From: Mycoemilia scoparia
Taxonomy: Eukaryota; Kickxellomycota; Kickxellomycetes; Kickxellales; Kickxellaceae
Direction: 5' to 3'
DNA: 16,836 nucleotides
NCBI GenBank assembly: GCA_027575805.1
Contig: JANBPU010000322.1
Span: 1 to 16,836, forward strand
Shown one piece after another: positions 1 to 7,234 of the stretch (positions within the stretch are counted from its first letter, which is position 1; each line of letters begins with the position of its first letter). A model generated the notes under the pieces. The model saw nothing but the letters and a program-made list of their open reading frames with translations. It was not told the origin of the DNA and did not search any database. The translations under genes were made by a program, and so were the position numbers.

Positions 1-354
1 GATTATAGACAATCAACAGCTTCAGATGCAGCATATAGGGAATCTACAGCCTCAGCTACCTCAGACTTGGATTATAGGCAGTCAACAGCCTCAGATGTAG
101 CATATAGGGAATCCACAGCCTCAGATGCAGCTTATAGAGAATCAACAGCCTCAGCAGCTTCAGATTTAGATTATAGACAATCAACAGCTTCAGATGCAGT
201 TTATAGAGAATCAACAGCATCTGTAGCTTCAGACCTATCATATAGACTATCAGCATCATCAGATTTAGCCTATAGGGCATCAACAGCCTCTGTAACATCA
301 GATTCACTTTATAGGATATCTATAGCATCAGCAGCATCAGACTCCCGTTATCGT
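1..354 (+). repeat. Coding tandem repeat, alternating 30-bp and 39-bp units
   Basis: Ten units, each starting TAT-AG (Tyr-Arg), run from the window edge to about 354. Residue lengths in order are 10, 13, 10, 10, 13, 10, 13, 10, 13, 13. The paired 10+13 form is a 69-bp higher-order unit. Nucleotide similarity is high in the first seven units (recurring TCAACAGC and TCAGAT) and falls off toward the right, as expected when an array expands and homogenises away from its older edge. The array probably continues left of the window. Confidence 0.85.
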
Positions 355-630
355 GCAAGAACTCTTTCTGAATATTTAAGGCTCCAAAGATGGACCAGCT
401 TTATTCATAATTCAGATTACTTTAGAACTGTTACTTGTGAAATATCATCAGATGCCAATACTAGACCAGACTGTACATGCATTACTAAAGGATATGGTGG
501 AAACTTTTATTATGCTACATGTACTGATGGATGCATAATTGGTCTGAGTAATGGTGTACTTGTGACTGTTAATAGAGCTGGGACTGTTAGAGGAAGCTGT
601 GCATCTGATATTTCATATAATTTTGTATAA
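1..630 (+). CDS. Tandem-repeat Ser/Thr/Ala-rich protein, 3' end only
   Basis: The frame is open from base 1 to a TAA at 628-630 (209 residues visible), so the start and any signal peptide lie outside the window. Residues 1 to about 118 are a tandem array whose units begin with Tyr-Arg and contain STAS. Units of 10 residues (YRQSTASDAA type) mix with units of 13 (YRESTASAASDLD type), and units decay toward the C-terminal side. The array ends in a conventional domain with six cysteines spaced C-X11-C-X-C-X13-C-X3-C-X21-C, ending a few residues before the stop. Many Ser/Thr plus an even number of cysteines would suit an extracellular, O-glycosylated wall or adhesin-like protein, but that is inference and I do not recognise the family. 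An AATAAA at 730-735 fits its transcript end. The gene is convergent with Lunapark. Confidence 0.75.
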   Translation, partial: DYRQSTASDAAYRESTASATSDLDYRQSTASDVAYRESTASDAAYRESTASAASDLDYRQSTASDAVYRESTASVASDLSYRLSASSDLAYRASTASVTSDSLYRISIASAASDSRYRARTLSEYLRLQRWTSFIHNSDYFRTVTCEISSDANTRPDCTCITKGYGGNFYYATCTDGCIIGLSNGVLVTVNRAGTVRGSCASDISYNFV

Positions 631-1340
631 TTTTATTAGTATATTTTAGAAAAGTAAAATAGATGAAAGTCTAATTAGTAATTACTTATTTTAAGCTTGA
701 GAGAAAGCTGTCTTTATTTTATGATTATAAATAAAACTGCTTAAACTTCATATTCTACTAATATGGGCAATAATTTTTGAAGGATGAATGATTATAGGGG
801 CAATTACAGCCAAATGGATCATAATTTTTGAAGGGTAAATTTTCATGACCAATGATTATAGGAGCAATCACAGCCAAATGGATGTCTAATTTTACTAGTA
901 AACTTTCACCCTTCAAAAATAATCTCTCATATTGGTTATGGCCTAACACTATTGTCAAGATTCAGTTCAGTTTACAGCCAAATTAAATCTGACCAAAAGG
1001 TACCCTTCAAAAACTACCATTCACTTCTACTATCATCATTCATTTTTCTCTCAAAACAATCATAATATTTTTGTTACTTTAAAAAAACCTGGGAAAGGAG
1101 AGACCTTACAGAGAAAAAAATGAATCAAAACTTTAAGAGTACTAAATAAGATGGATGCTATTGTATTATATTGTTTAAATGAATAATGTATGCTTGAATA
1201 ATAATGATAATAATATAAGATGGGGAGAATTATAACAGTTTTTTTTGATGTTGGAAGTAAATTGCAATCATAATCAGTTTTCATCATTTCCAATATAAAA
1301 GATTGATTAATTAGTTGAACTAATATTATTATCATTACTA
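631..1340. other. Convergent intergenic region with dispersed repeats
   Basis: This stretch lies between the 3' ends of two convergent genes. It holds an AATAAA at 730-735 for the left gene, a palindromic repeat copy at 758-935, and a degenerate fragment of the same family near 973-1024 (CAGCCAAAT followed by CCCTTCAAAAA). The remainder to 1340 is AT-rich simple sequence. I see no gene in it: the open frames on the minus strand are short and low in complexity. Confidence 0.7.
758..935 (-). mobile_element. MITE-like palindromic repeat, copy 1
   Basis: The left end reads CTAATATGGGCAATAATTTT and the reverse complement of the right end reads CCAATATGAGAGATTATTTT, so the termini are imperfect inverted repeats of about 30 bp. 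Inside are two head-to-tail sub-units with ATAATTTTTGAAGG and CAGCCAAATGGAT, then an inverted portion containing TTTACTAGTAAA. Bases 764-836 are identical over 73 bp to the reverse complement of 16686-16758. No coding capacity is visible. This fits a short non-autonomous DNA transposon, but no transposase has been linked and a clear target-site duplication is lacking in this copy. Confidence 0.6.
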
Positions 1341-3755
1341 TTATTTTTTCTTTGAACCTGATTTTCTTTTAGATTTACCACGTCCGGCTTTCTTGCTACT
1401 CCCACTACCACCGTTTTTGGATGGTTGTGGTTGTGGAGATTTCATTGACCGAGTAACTATATTGCTGCCACCAGTGGTTTTAGTCTTTGTTGGTGTTTTT
1501 GGTGGTTCCTTATCTTCAATATCACTGAAGAAGACGTCATGCTTATCTTCATCAGAGTCCTCCTCTTGATCTTGATCTTGATCTTTACTGGTATAGTTAT
1601 TAGCTTCTGGAGTAACATCATCCTCATCCTCATCTTTGTTATCATATTCTTGGTTGTATACCATGTTCTCGAGGTCACTACTGGTATGCTCTGGGTTTTC
1701 TTGCTGGTCTTCTAGTTGCTCACTTAGATACTGGTGGTCATCATCATTGCCATCATCGTTATCGTCATATTCATTATATACATTGGGATCCTCTTCTTTT
1801 AACTCATTTCTATAGGCATGATAATTATCAGTATCTTCATGGAGATATTCTGGATGTGACTGTTGCTGTTGTTGCTTCCGACGTTGCCTGATATTGATAT
1901 GTGGGTGGTGGTGCCTTGACCCGGGGGAATCCAACTCTATCTCACTTTCATCATCAAAGTCAACATCATCAACATCATCTTGGTCAGATTCAGATGTTAG
2001 TTCCTGATCTCTAGCTCGGTACTGACGATTAGCCAGTGGCGAAGTAAATACTCTTCCAGAAGCACTTGGAACAGCATTATTGGCTCTGGCAGGAGATGGC
2101 CGTTCAACAGATGTTCCCGTAGAAAATGGCAACCCACCTCGTCTCTTTTTCAATAAAGTTGAAGATCCAGAAAGTTTTTGACCATCACCGTCGTCACTAC
2201 CACCACCATCATTATTGGCCCTTACATTTCTGCGTCGCATCTGCGGATCCGATTGTGGTACTGACTGAGTAGGAGTTAACTCAAGCATAGCGTTACCGCC
2301 GCCAGGAGTTGGAGTAGTTGGTACAGTATCACCACCACCACCACCACCACCCAAAAGGAACCTAGGAATTGGCTGATCCGGTGGGATCGTTGGCGGAAGA
2401 TATTGGCCTCGCTTCTCAGCAGCAATGATGTCGTTTCTACTCGGATTAAAGTGACCGCATTTGGGACACCGATGGCGAATCGTATAAACTTCTTCAGGCA
2501 AGATCAGGCCGTTGTGGGCATAGCAGCGTCGACATATTAGTGCATATTTTGTGGTTGGATTTTCTTCGCCAACTAGTTTGCTAACTATTTTGTCAAACCA
2601 AGGGTTGTTGTTCCCACCCTTCTGGCTCATGGTTGCCGCCGCCGCCGCCTCCGCAGCAGCAAAAGGAGCAGTTTCGGGAGTTATCGGTTGGGATGTATAG
2701 CCAGGTCTGGTAACAGCCCCAGTAGCAATATCTTCGCCATCAGACTTGGCATGTCCCTGTGGTGGCTGGCTTGGCTTAGCAGAATTTGGAGCCGAACTTT
2801 GAGGAGACACAACCTGCGGCTTCTGTTGGCCCTGTCCAAGTGGTGGCATTTTGACCGGATTAAGGGTTTTAGGGCCCATAGTATTGAACTGGGAGACCAT
2901 TGTTGGATTAGGCATAGTTCGGCGCCGGTTAGCAGCCTGAGCAGCAGTCAATTTGACTCTACCCAAAGTCTTGTTGTCTAGCCCTGCAGCAGCGCCAGTT
3001 GCGGCGGCAGTAGTGTTCTTTTTGGGAGATTCGTAACGGTCGATGAGATTTTTGGTAGTATCATACTTTGTCTTTTCCTTTAGTTCGTTAATCTTTTCTT
3101 TCAGCTCATCTTGTAGTTGTTTTATTTTCTTGTCTTGCTTGGAAATACTCTTTTTGAACATGGATGCCATGATCTGTCGCATATAATATATTCTGTGTTG
3201 TATGGAAGATAGGCGTGGCAGTCACAGGATTTTAGTATGTCAAACAAATAAGTTTAGAATTCAGATATATGTTTTTTTGAGCGAAAAAAATAATAGCTTG
3301 TGGGTATATCATTATCATCATTGTTATTATTAGAAAGAAAGTGAGGAAGAAGTGGGCTACTTACATGAATGGGCCAGCGAATACACCACCAAGAAATATT
3401 ACAAGCAATTGGCCGTCCATACGATACCTCATTGGCCACCCATATAGCCAGAATCCAACTGAATATACTATCCAAAGCAATGTGGTATAGGTGGTCCACA
3501 ATCCGGTCCATTGGGTTGCTCTTTTCTGGGTCTTTAACCGGCCCTTTTCGGCCTTGTTTATGTCAGCCTCAAGCTTGGCCAGTATTTGCTCATAGTTTTG
3601 GTCCTTCTAAACATGTATATATATGCAATTGTAATTGAAGTGGGTGACAGATTGGGTCAGGTTTGTGTATCCTTGGCTGTGCCGATTACAAATTAGGGTA
3701 ACAGGATACTGAGCCAAGCAGCTCTTCTTACCTTGAAGAACGAAAAGATGCCCAT
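1341..3755 (-). CDS. LNP1: Lunapark family ER junction protein, three exons
   Basis: Exons are 3755-3732, 3606-3365 and 3192-1341, which join in frame to 705 residues. Lunapark proteins sit in the ER membrane and stabilise three-way tubule junctions alongside atlastin/Sey1 GTPases and reticulons. The N-terminus MGIFSFFK leads into a short helix, then two membrane segments at about 41-63 and 73-93 in the family's hairpin arrangement, then a Lys/Glu-rich coiled coil at about 104-142. The family's zinc ribbon has cysteines at 309, 312, 331 and 334 (CRRC and CPKC), followed by the characteristic HFNPSRN. Pro/Gln/Ala-rich linkers flank the ribbon and an octa-Gly run follows it. The C-terminal third is a long acidic Asp/Glu/Gln-rich region ending in a Lys/Ser/Gly tail. 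The protein is longer than yeast or animal Lunapark, mostly because of this disordered tail. Gly2 is present, but Ser is at position 5, so the N-myristoylation match is imperfect. Confidence 0.93.
3193..3364 (-). other. Lunapark intron 2 (GT-AG, 172 nt)
   Basis: The donor is TTCAT|GTAAGT and the acceptor is CAACACAG, giving a phase 2 intron. A TACTAAA-like branch site lies about 40 nt before the acceptor. Removal completes the second membrane segment (GPFIIYYM), which otherwise breaks at a TAA. Confidence 0.88.
3607..3731 (-). other. Lunapark intron 1 (GT-AG, 125 nt)
   Basis: The donor AAG|GTAAGA follows the eighth codon and the acceptor is TTTAG at 3611-3607. The intron is phase 0. Joining the flanks gives MGIFSFFK directly followed by KDQNYEQIL, the expected Lunapark N-terminus. 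Confidence 0.85.
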
Positions 3756-4391
3756 ATCTGAATAGAAATGTTCTAATGCCCAGATTGTAAATGAAATGCA
3801 AATTAATATAGAGAGAGAGAAAGGGAATAAGGTTTGTCACAAAATGCCATACATGTAAATGGGATGTGGGATGATGACGACGATACACGTGACATTATGG
3901 GAATATAGGGCTGCCTGCTTCTTTTTGTCTCCTTTGTATCCAATATTTAGTGTATGTGGCATAAGCTACCTCCATAGGAGTAATAAAATGCTTAATCATC
4001 TTGTCTCCTTTGTATCCAAAAAAACAGTTTTTGATCATTGTATGTGTATGTGGCTATCATTGATTCAATAAAGATATGAGTTATTATTTTTGAAAGGCTC
4101 TAGAGTCACACATTTGGCTGGGATTGCCCCTATCAACATGCACCCTTCGAAAATTATGATCCATATTATGCTGTAATAACAAAGAATAAGAAATAATAGC
4201 TTGAATTCTAAAACCATATATTTTTCATATTACTAAAACATAAAAAGAAACTTGGGATCTCAAACAAAACATACATTGAATATAAAAGTTGTAGTTTGAG
4301 ATCTGACAAGTTTGCCATATAAATATCGATACATAAAAGAAATAAAAACCAAAAAAGCATAAAGAAAACACAGGAATTGATGAGCATATAC
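3756..4391. other. Tandem intergenic region and Lunapark upstream region
   Basis: This region lies between the 3' end of the small membrane protein gene and the Lunapark start, both on the minus strand, so it must hold one terminator and one promoter. A diverged copy of the dispersed repeat sits near 4082-4173. No convincing TATA box, RNA gene or open frame stands out, and the rest is AT-rich. Confidence 0.5.
4082..4173 (+). repeat. Degenerate copy of the palindromic repeat family
   Basis: The stretch contains ATTATTTTTGAAAGG, then ATTTGGCTGGGATTGCCCCT, then CACCCTTCGAAAATTATGAT. These are the same blocks in the same order as in the right-hand copy (16602-16763), with scattered substitutions and an indel. 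It has the orientation of that copy and lacks clean terminal inverted repeats, so it is probably an old fragment. Confidence 0.55.
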
Positions 4392-4949
4392 TCAAGCAAA
4401 CAACCAAGGAATGATAAAATACTTGTGAACATAAATCAAATAAACCGCAAGTCCGGCTCTTTGAAACTCGATCTGAATTAACCACGGAAAACTCAGAGCC
4501 TCCTTGGTCAACAAATACTGAAGCAGCAACACAAGAACCTCAATCGAAACCAATGGAGACTGATAGTACAGCCCCAAACCCACCGAAACCACGCACACAG
4601 AAACTCCAAAAATCGTCGATATTTGGATGTTTCTTGACAGAATTCTTTTTGCAATGCCAAGTAAAAGGACAGTTGCAAATATGTGTCCAGTCTTTGCATC
4701 GCTGCTGCTGCTGCTGCTGCTGAACCAGATACTCAATAGACTATCAGCCAACATGAAACTGTCAAAAAGGTTGTCGAACAACTCAATAGAAAGAATATGA
4801 AGCTTGTATAGGTTTCTGAGGGCAGTAATGTACCAGATTGTGGTAACAAGAATGGCAGCCAGACCGATCTGGATATGCAGTATGGTTATTTGGGGCTGGG
4901 TAAAGAAATCATTGAATCGAAGAAGGAGGGCAAGTGTTGTTGATAGCAT
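4392..4949 (-). CDS. Small multi-pass membrane protein, family not recognised
   Basis: An ATG at 4949-4947 opens an uninterrupted 185-residue frame. The protein is strongly hydrophobic, with about five or six likely membrane segments: near 22-43, 56-76, 87-104, 110-130, 134-150 and 165-184. A run of seven serines encoded by (AGC)7 lies in a presumed loop at about 77-83, just after the motif SLLSIWF. The C-terminus is a hydrophobic IPWLFA. Charged residues are few and sit mainly between segments (RNLYK, AKRILSR, TKEA, EFQR). There is no signal peptide, catalytic motif or zinc site that I can name. Codon use looks like real coding sequence and no splice site is needed. It lies upstream of Lunapark on the same strand, and its promoter faces that of the secreted orphan gene. 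The function is unknown, and a further 5' exon cannot be excluded. Confidence 0.7.
   Translation of the reverse strand: MLSTTLALLLRFNDFFTQPQITILHIQIGLAAILVTTIWYITALRNLYKLHILSIELFDNLFDSFMLADSLLSIWFSSSSSSSDAKTGHIFATVLLLGIAKRILSRNIQISTIFGVSVCVVSVGLGLYYQSPLVSIEVLVLLLQYLLTKEALSFPWLIQIEFQRAGLAVYLIYVHKYFIIPWLFA
4701..4723. repeat. Trinucleotide microsatellite (GCT)n encoding poly-Ser
   Basis: Seven to eight GCT repeats on the plus strand read as AGC serine codons in the membrane protein gene. The frame is kept whatever the repeat number, so length variation between strains would change only the loop length. Confidence 0.85.
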
Positions 4950-5517
4950 TCTTGATGTTGTTGACCAAAGATTTTTTTGAATTTTAATTTATAGTTTCAA
5001 TAATAATTATAATAGCAATAGTAACAAAGAAAAAATTGTTGCTTTAGAAATATTGAATCTCTAATTTTGGTGGTTTTGGTCGGATTATTTATAACAAATC
5101 ATATATTCAAAAATACTCAGTGTTTAAAACGATATTATTGTGGTGATTTATTACTCAGTTGAGCGAGATTTTCAGAGTAAACAAAACTAGGGCTCAAGTA
5201 TTTATTACTCTCCTAAGCATTTGACGATTATAAACTTCTCAACAATATCTTGTGATTGGTAGATAGAGAACAGTTGATTGATTTATTCAGGAGCCTCTGA
5301 GTTTGTTTCTAGCCATTACTTGCTTTTTAGATAAAGAAAGATTTGTCAGCTTAGTTGTCCATAGCTAGACACACACACGCATATTTTTTTGGTCCAAAGC
5401 ATGGTCATGGTTTCATAATGAACCCAAGGTCAGCAAGATTGCTTTTTTACACCAGAAACTCCAGCTTTCCTTTAATCCGCCACCACCATCATGCATGTGT
5501 AAGTGAAACCAAACGCC

Positions 5518-5607
5518 ATGGCGTTTTATCCTTACTCTGTGCTCTTCCTTGTGCTTATCCAACTCAACTGCATGCACAAGCCACATGTTAGAGTCGCATC
5601 ACCACAT

Positions 5608-5646
<39 letters not shown>

Positions 5647-5685
5647 AGGAAGCAAGCTTTAAGGTTAAAATGTTTTTCAATCTGA
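5518..5685 (+). CDS. Possible small secreted ORF or upstream ORF, 55 residues
   Basis: The ATG sits in a strong context (AACGCCATGGCG). The first 18 residues, MAFYPYSVLFLVLIQLNC, resemble a signal peptide. The rest includes an alternating Glu-Arg run encoded by the (GA)16 microsatellite and ends in a basic tail. It lies 124 bp before the ATG of the secreted orphan gene on the same strand. It could be a translated upstream ORF in that gene's leader, an alternative first exon, or chance, since GA repeats seldom create stops. I lean to an upstream ORF or chance. Confidence 0.25.
5611..5642. repeat. (GA)16 dinucleotide microsatellite
   Basis: Sixteen uninterrupted GA units lie in the probable 5' leader of the secreted orphan gene. 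GA/CT tracts can affect nucleosome positioning and are prone to length change; any role here is untested. Confidence 0.9.
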
Positions 5686-5808
5686 AGTTTTCATCTTACT
5701 TGACAAATTTCTTTCGTACTGATTCCTATCCGATATTTTGAAGAAGTGTATTCCAACTCAACATATTGCTTACAATCTTTTTATTATACCTCCCTCCCCA
5801 TACACAAT

Positions 5809-6741
5809 ATGACAGCAACAGCAACATTCTGTGTCTTTATTCTACTAACCATTAGTCATTTCGCATTAGCCAACAACAGCCAAGAAGTCTTTTACGGATT
5901 ATTCGGTTATCTCAGACATAAGCCAACTGCTCACCCACTATCTAGCCACTGGGATTATCGCCATCCTTTTGGGGGCGGTCTCTACCCTAACAGTTACAAC
6001 AATAGCGGCGTCAAATTCCTCAAAAACATTAGCAACAAGAGGAGGGCTGGTCGTAAACTCTTGATTCCCGGTGATATCAGAAACGAAGATCCATATTTTT
6101 ACCCAACAGCCAGAGCTGTTCCTTCTCCTCCTCCTTCTCCTTCTTCTCACCCACTTGCCAACAAAATATCAGACATGCTAAACAGACTTTACTATGACAA
6201 CGAGATGCGACGAAACTCAATCAAATACTTTATGTCAACCAATACCTCCCCTGTTTCCAAACTATTATCCTATCTTCTATTTGGGCGTTCAGGAGGCAGT
6301 GGCGGCGGCGGCGGCGGTGGTGGTAGATCAATAACCCGCACATTGGTTCCAGAAATTTCAAAGAATCGCGCAACAACTGCCACCACCACCGCCAATAATA
6401 GCCCAAAAAGATATATAATTTATTTGAGAAATCTTGATTCGAATGACCGGATCTTACCTAAAGATACAAACAAGAAAAGAAACAAAATTATTGTCAAGCA
6501 TGGCAGTAGCAGCACTACTAAGACTAGGATAGCTACCACTAACTCTAGAAATCAGAATGATAGTATACAACAACAACAGCCACACCAAGTCATTTCTAAA
6601 CTGTTACGTAATATGTTATTCAGCGATTTAAAGAATTTACATAATCCTAGCATTGATGATGAGTCAAGAACTTCTCAGCCACAACCACACCGACAAGGAT
6701 TTAAAGGTGGAATATTTATGAGGTCCATGCTGGCTGTATGA
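5809..6741 (+). CDS. Secreted orphan protein with dibasic sites
   Basis: I start at the ATG at 5809 because the in-frame upstream extension has no ATG and this Met opens a textbook signal peptide. A hydrophobic core (FCVFILLTISHFAL) ends in Ala-Leu-Ala at 19-21, giving likely cleavage after residue 21 of 310. The mature part is polar and basic, with N-glycosylation sequons at N22, N64, N73, N145, N197 and N250 (two followed by Pro). Dibasic or tribasic sites lie at 77-79, 134-135, 200-201 and 222-224. There is a Pro/Ser stretch at 105-114 and a glycine run at 162-172. Short amphipathic motifs recur: KISDMLNRLYY at 119, VSKLLSYLLFGR at 149 and ISKLLRNMLFSD at 262. The mature part has no cysteine (the only one is in the signal peptide). 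I recognise no known family. A Kex2-processed secreted precursor is possible. AATAAA signals follow at 6854, 6893 and 6903. Confidence 0.72.
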   Translation: MTATATFCVFILLTISHFALANNSQEVFYGLFGYLRHKPTAHPLSSHWDYRHPFGGGLYPNSYNNSGVKFLKNISNKRRAGRKLLIPGDIRNEDPYFYPTARAVPSPPPSPSSHPLANKISDMLNRLYYDNEMRRNSIKYFMSTNTSPVSKLLSYLLFGRSGGSGGGGGGGGRSITRTLVPEISKNRATTATTTANNSPKRYIIYLRNLDSNDRILPKDTNKKRNKIIVKHGSSSTTKTRIATTNSRNQNDSIQQQQPHQVISKLLRNMLFSDLKNLHNPSIDDESRTSQPQPHRQGFKGGIFMRSMLAV

Positions 6742-7234
6742 AATATTTTAAATTGGGAGAGAGGGGTTTTGTCGAATTAAAAAATGGTAGTAGTAGCAGC
6801 AGCAGCAAAAGCGCATTAGATATTGACCAAAAAAAGAAAAGACAATTTCTTGTAATAAAACAATCTCATTTTTAAATATAGTATATAATTGTAATAAAAT
6901 TCAATAAAGAATTATTCGATACTTTATAGTTCATTACAGCTATTGGAATGCTAGATTCTATAAATCCACATCAATTAAAAATTTACAATGCTTGGATTAT
7001 AACTTTATATATCAGGAAAAATAGTTGACAATCAAGTGTATTATTACTCTATGCGTACTGCTATTACTATGTTAATAAACAACAATATTAAAACAGAAAG
7101 GAAAAGGAGGAACTTAAACACAATAAACAAATAAATATATATAATCAAAAAACAAGATTTACTAAACTAAAAACAATATCTATGAAACACATACACACAC
7201 GCACACTCCCCGTTTGTGCGTATTTTATGTAATA
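6742..7234. terminator. Convergent 3' region with poly(A) signals
   Basis: This is the 3' flank shared by the secreted orphan (+) and chitin synthase (-). Plus-strand AATAAA hexamers occur at 6854-6859, 6893-6898 and 6903-6908, 113 to 167 bp after the orphan's stop. A short GTAGTAGTAGCAGCAGCAGC simple repeat lies near 6787-6806 and a CA-rich run near 7190-7206. I found no clear minus-strand AATAAA for chitin synthase. The rest is AT-rich, with no gene. Confidence 0.65.

Larger units (their letters stand above)
4950..5808. promoter_or_regulatory. Shared divergent upstream region
   Basis: This segment separates two divergent starts, the membrane protein at 4949 (-) and the secreted protein at 5809 (+), and so should contain both promoters and leaders. 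It is AT-rich near the left gene. The (GA)16 tract at 5611-5642 and a pyrimidine-rich stretch just before 5809 lie in the probable leader of the right gene. No precise promoter element can be assigned from sequence alone. Confidence 0.5.

Noticed and set aside
56..307. Open frame on the minus strand across the tandem repeat
   Set aside because: It is a shadow: a repeat with one stop-free antisense unit stays open for the whole array. The product is a monotonous Leu/Met/Tyr string, while the plus frame leads into a normal domain.
5746..5808. N-terminal extension of the secreted orphan
   Set aside because: The extension starts with GTG and would bury the signal peptide; the first in-frame ATG at 5809 places it at the N-terminus.
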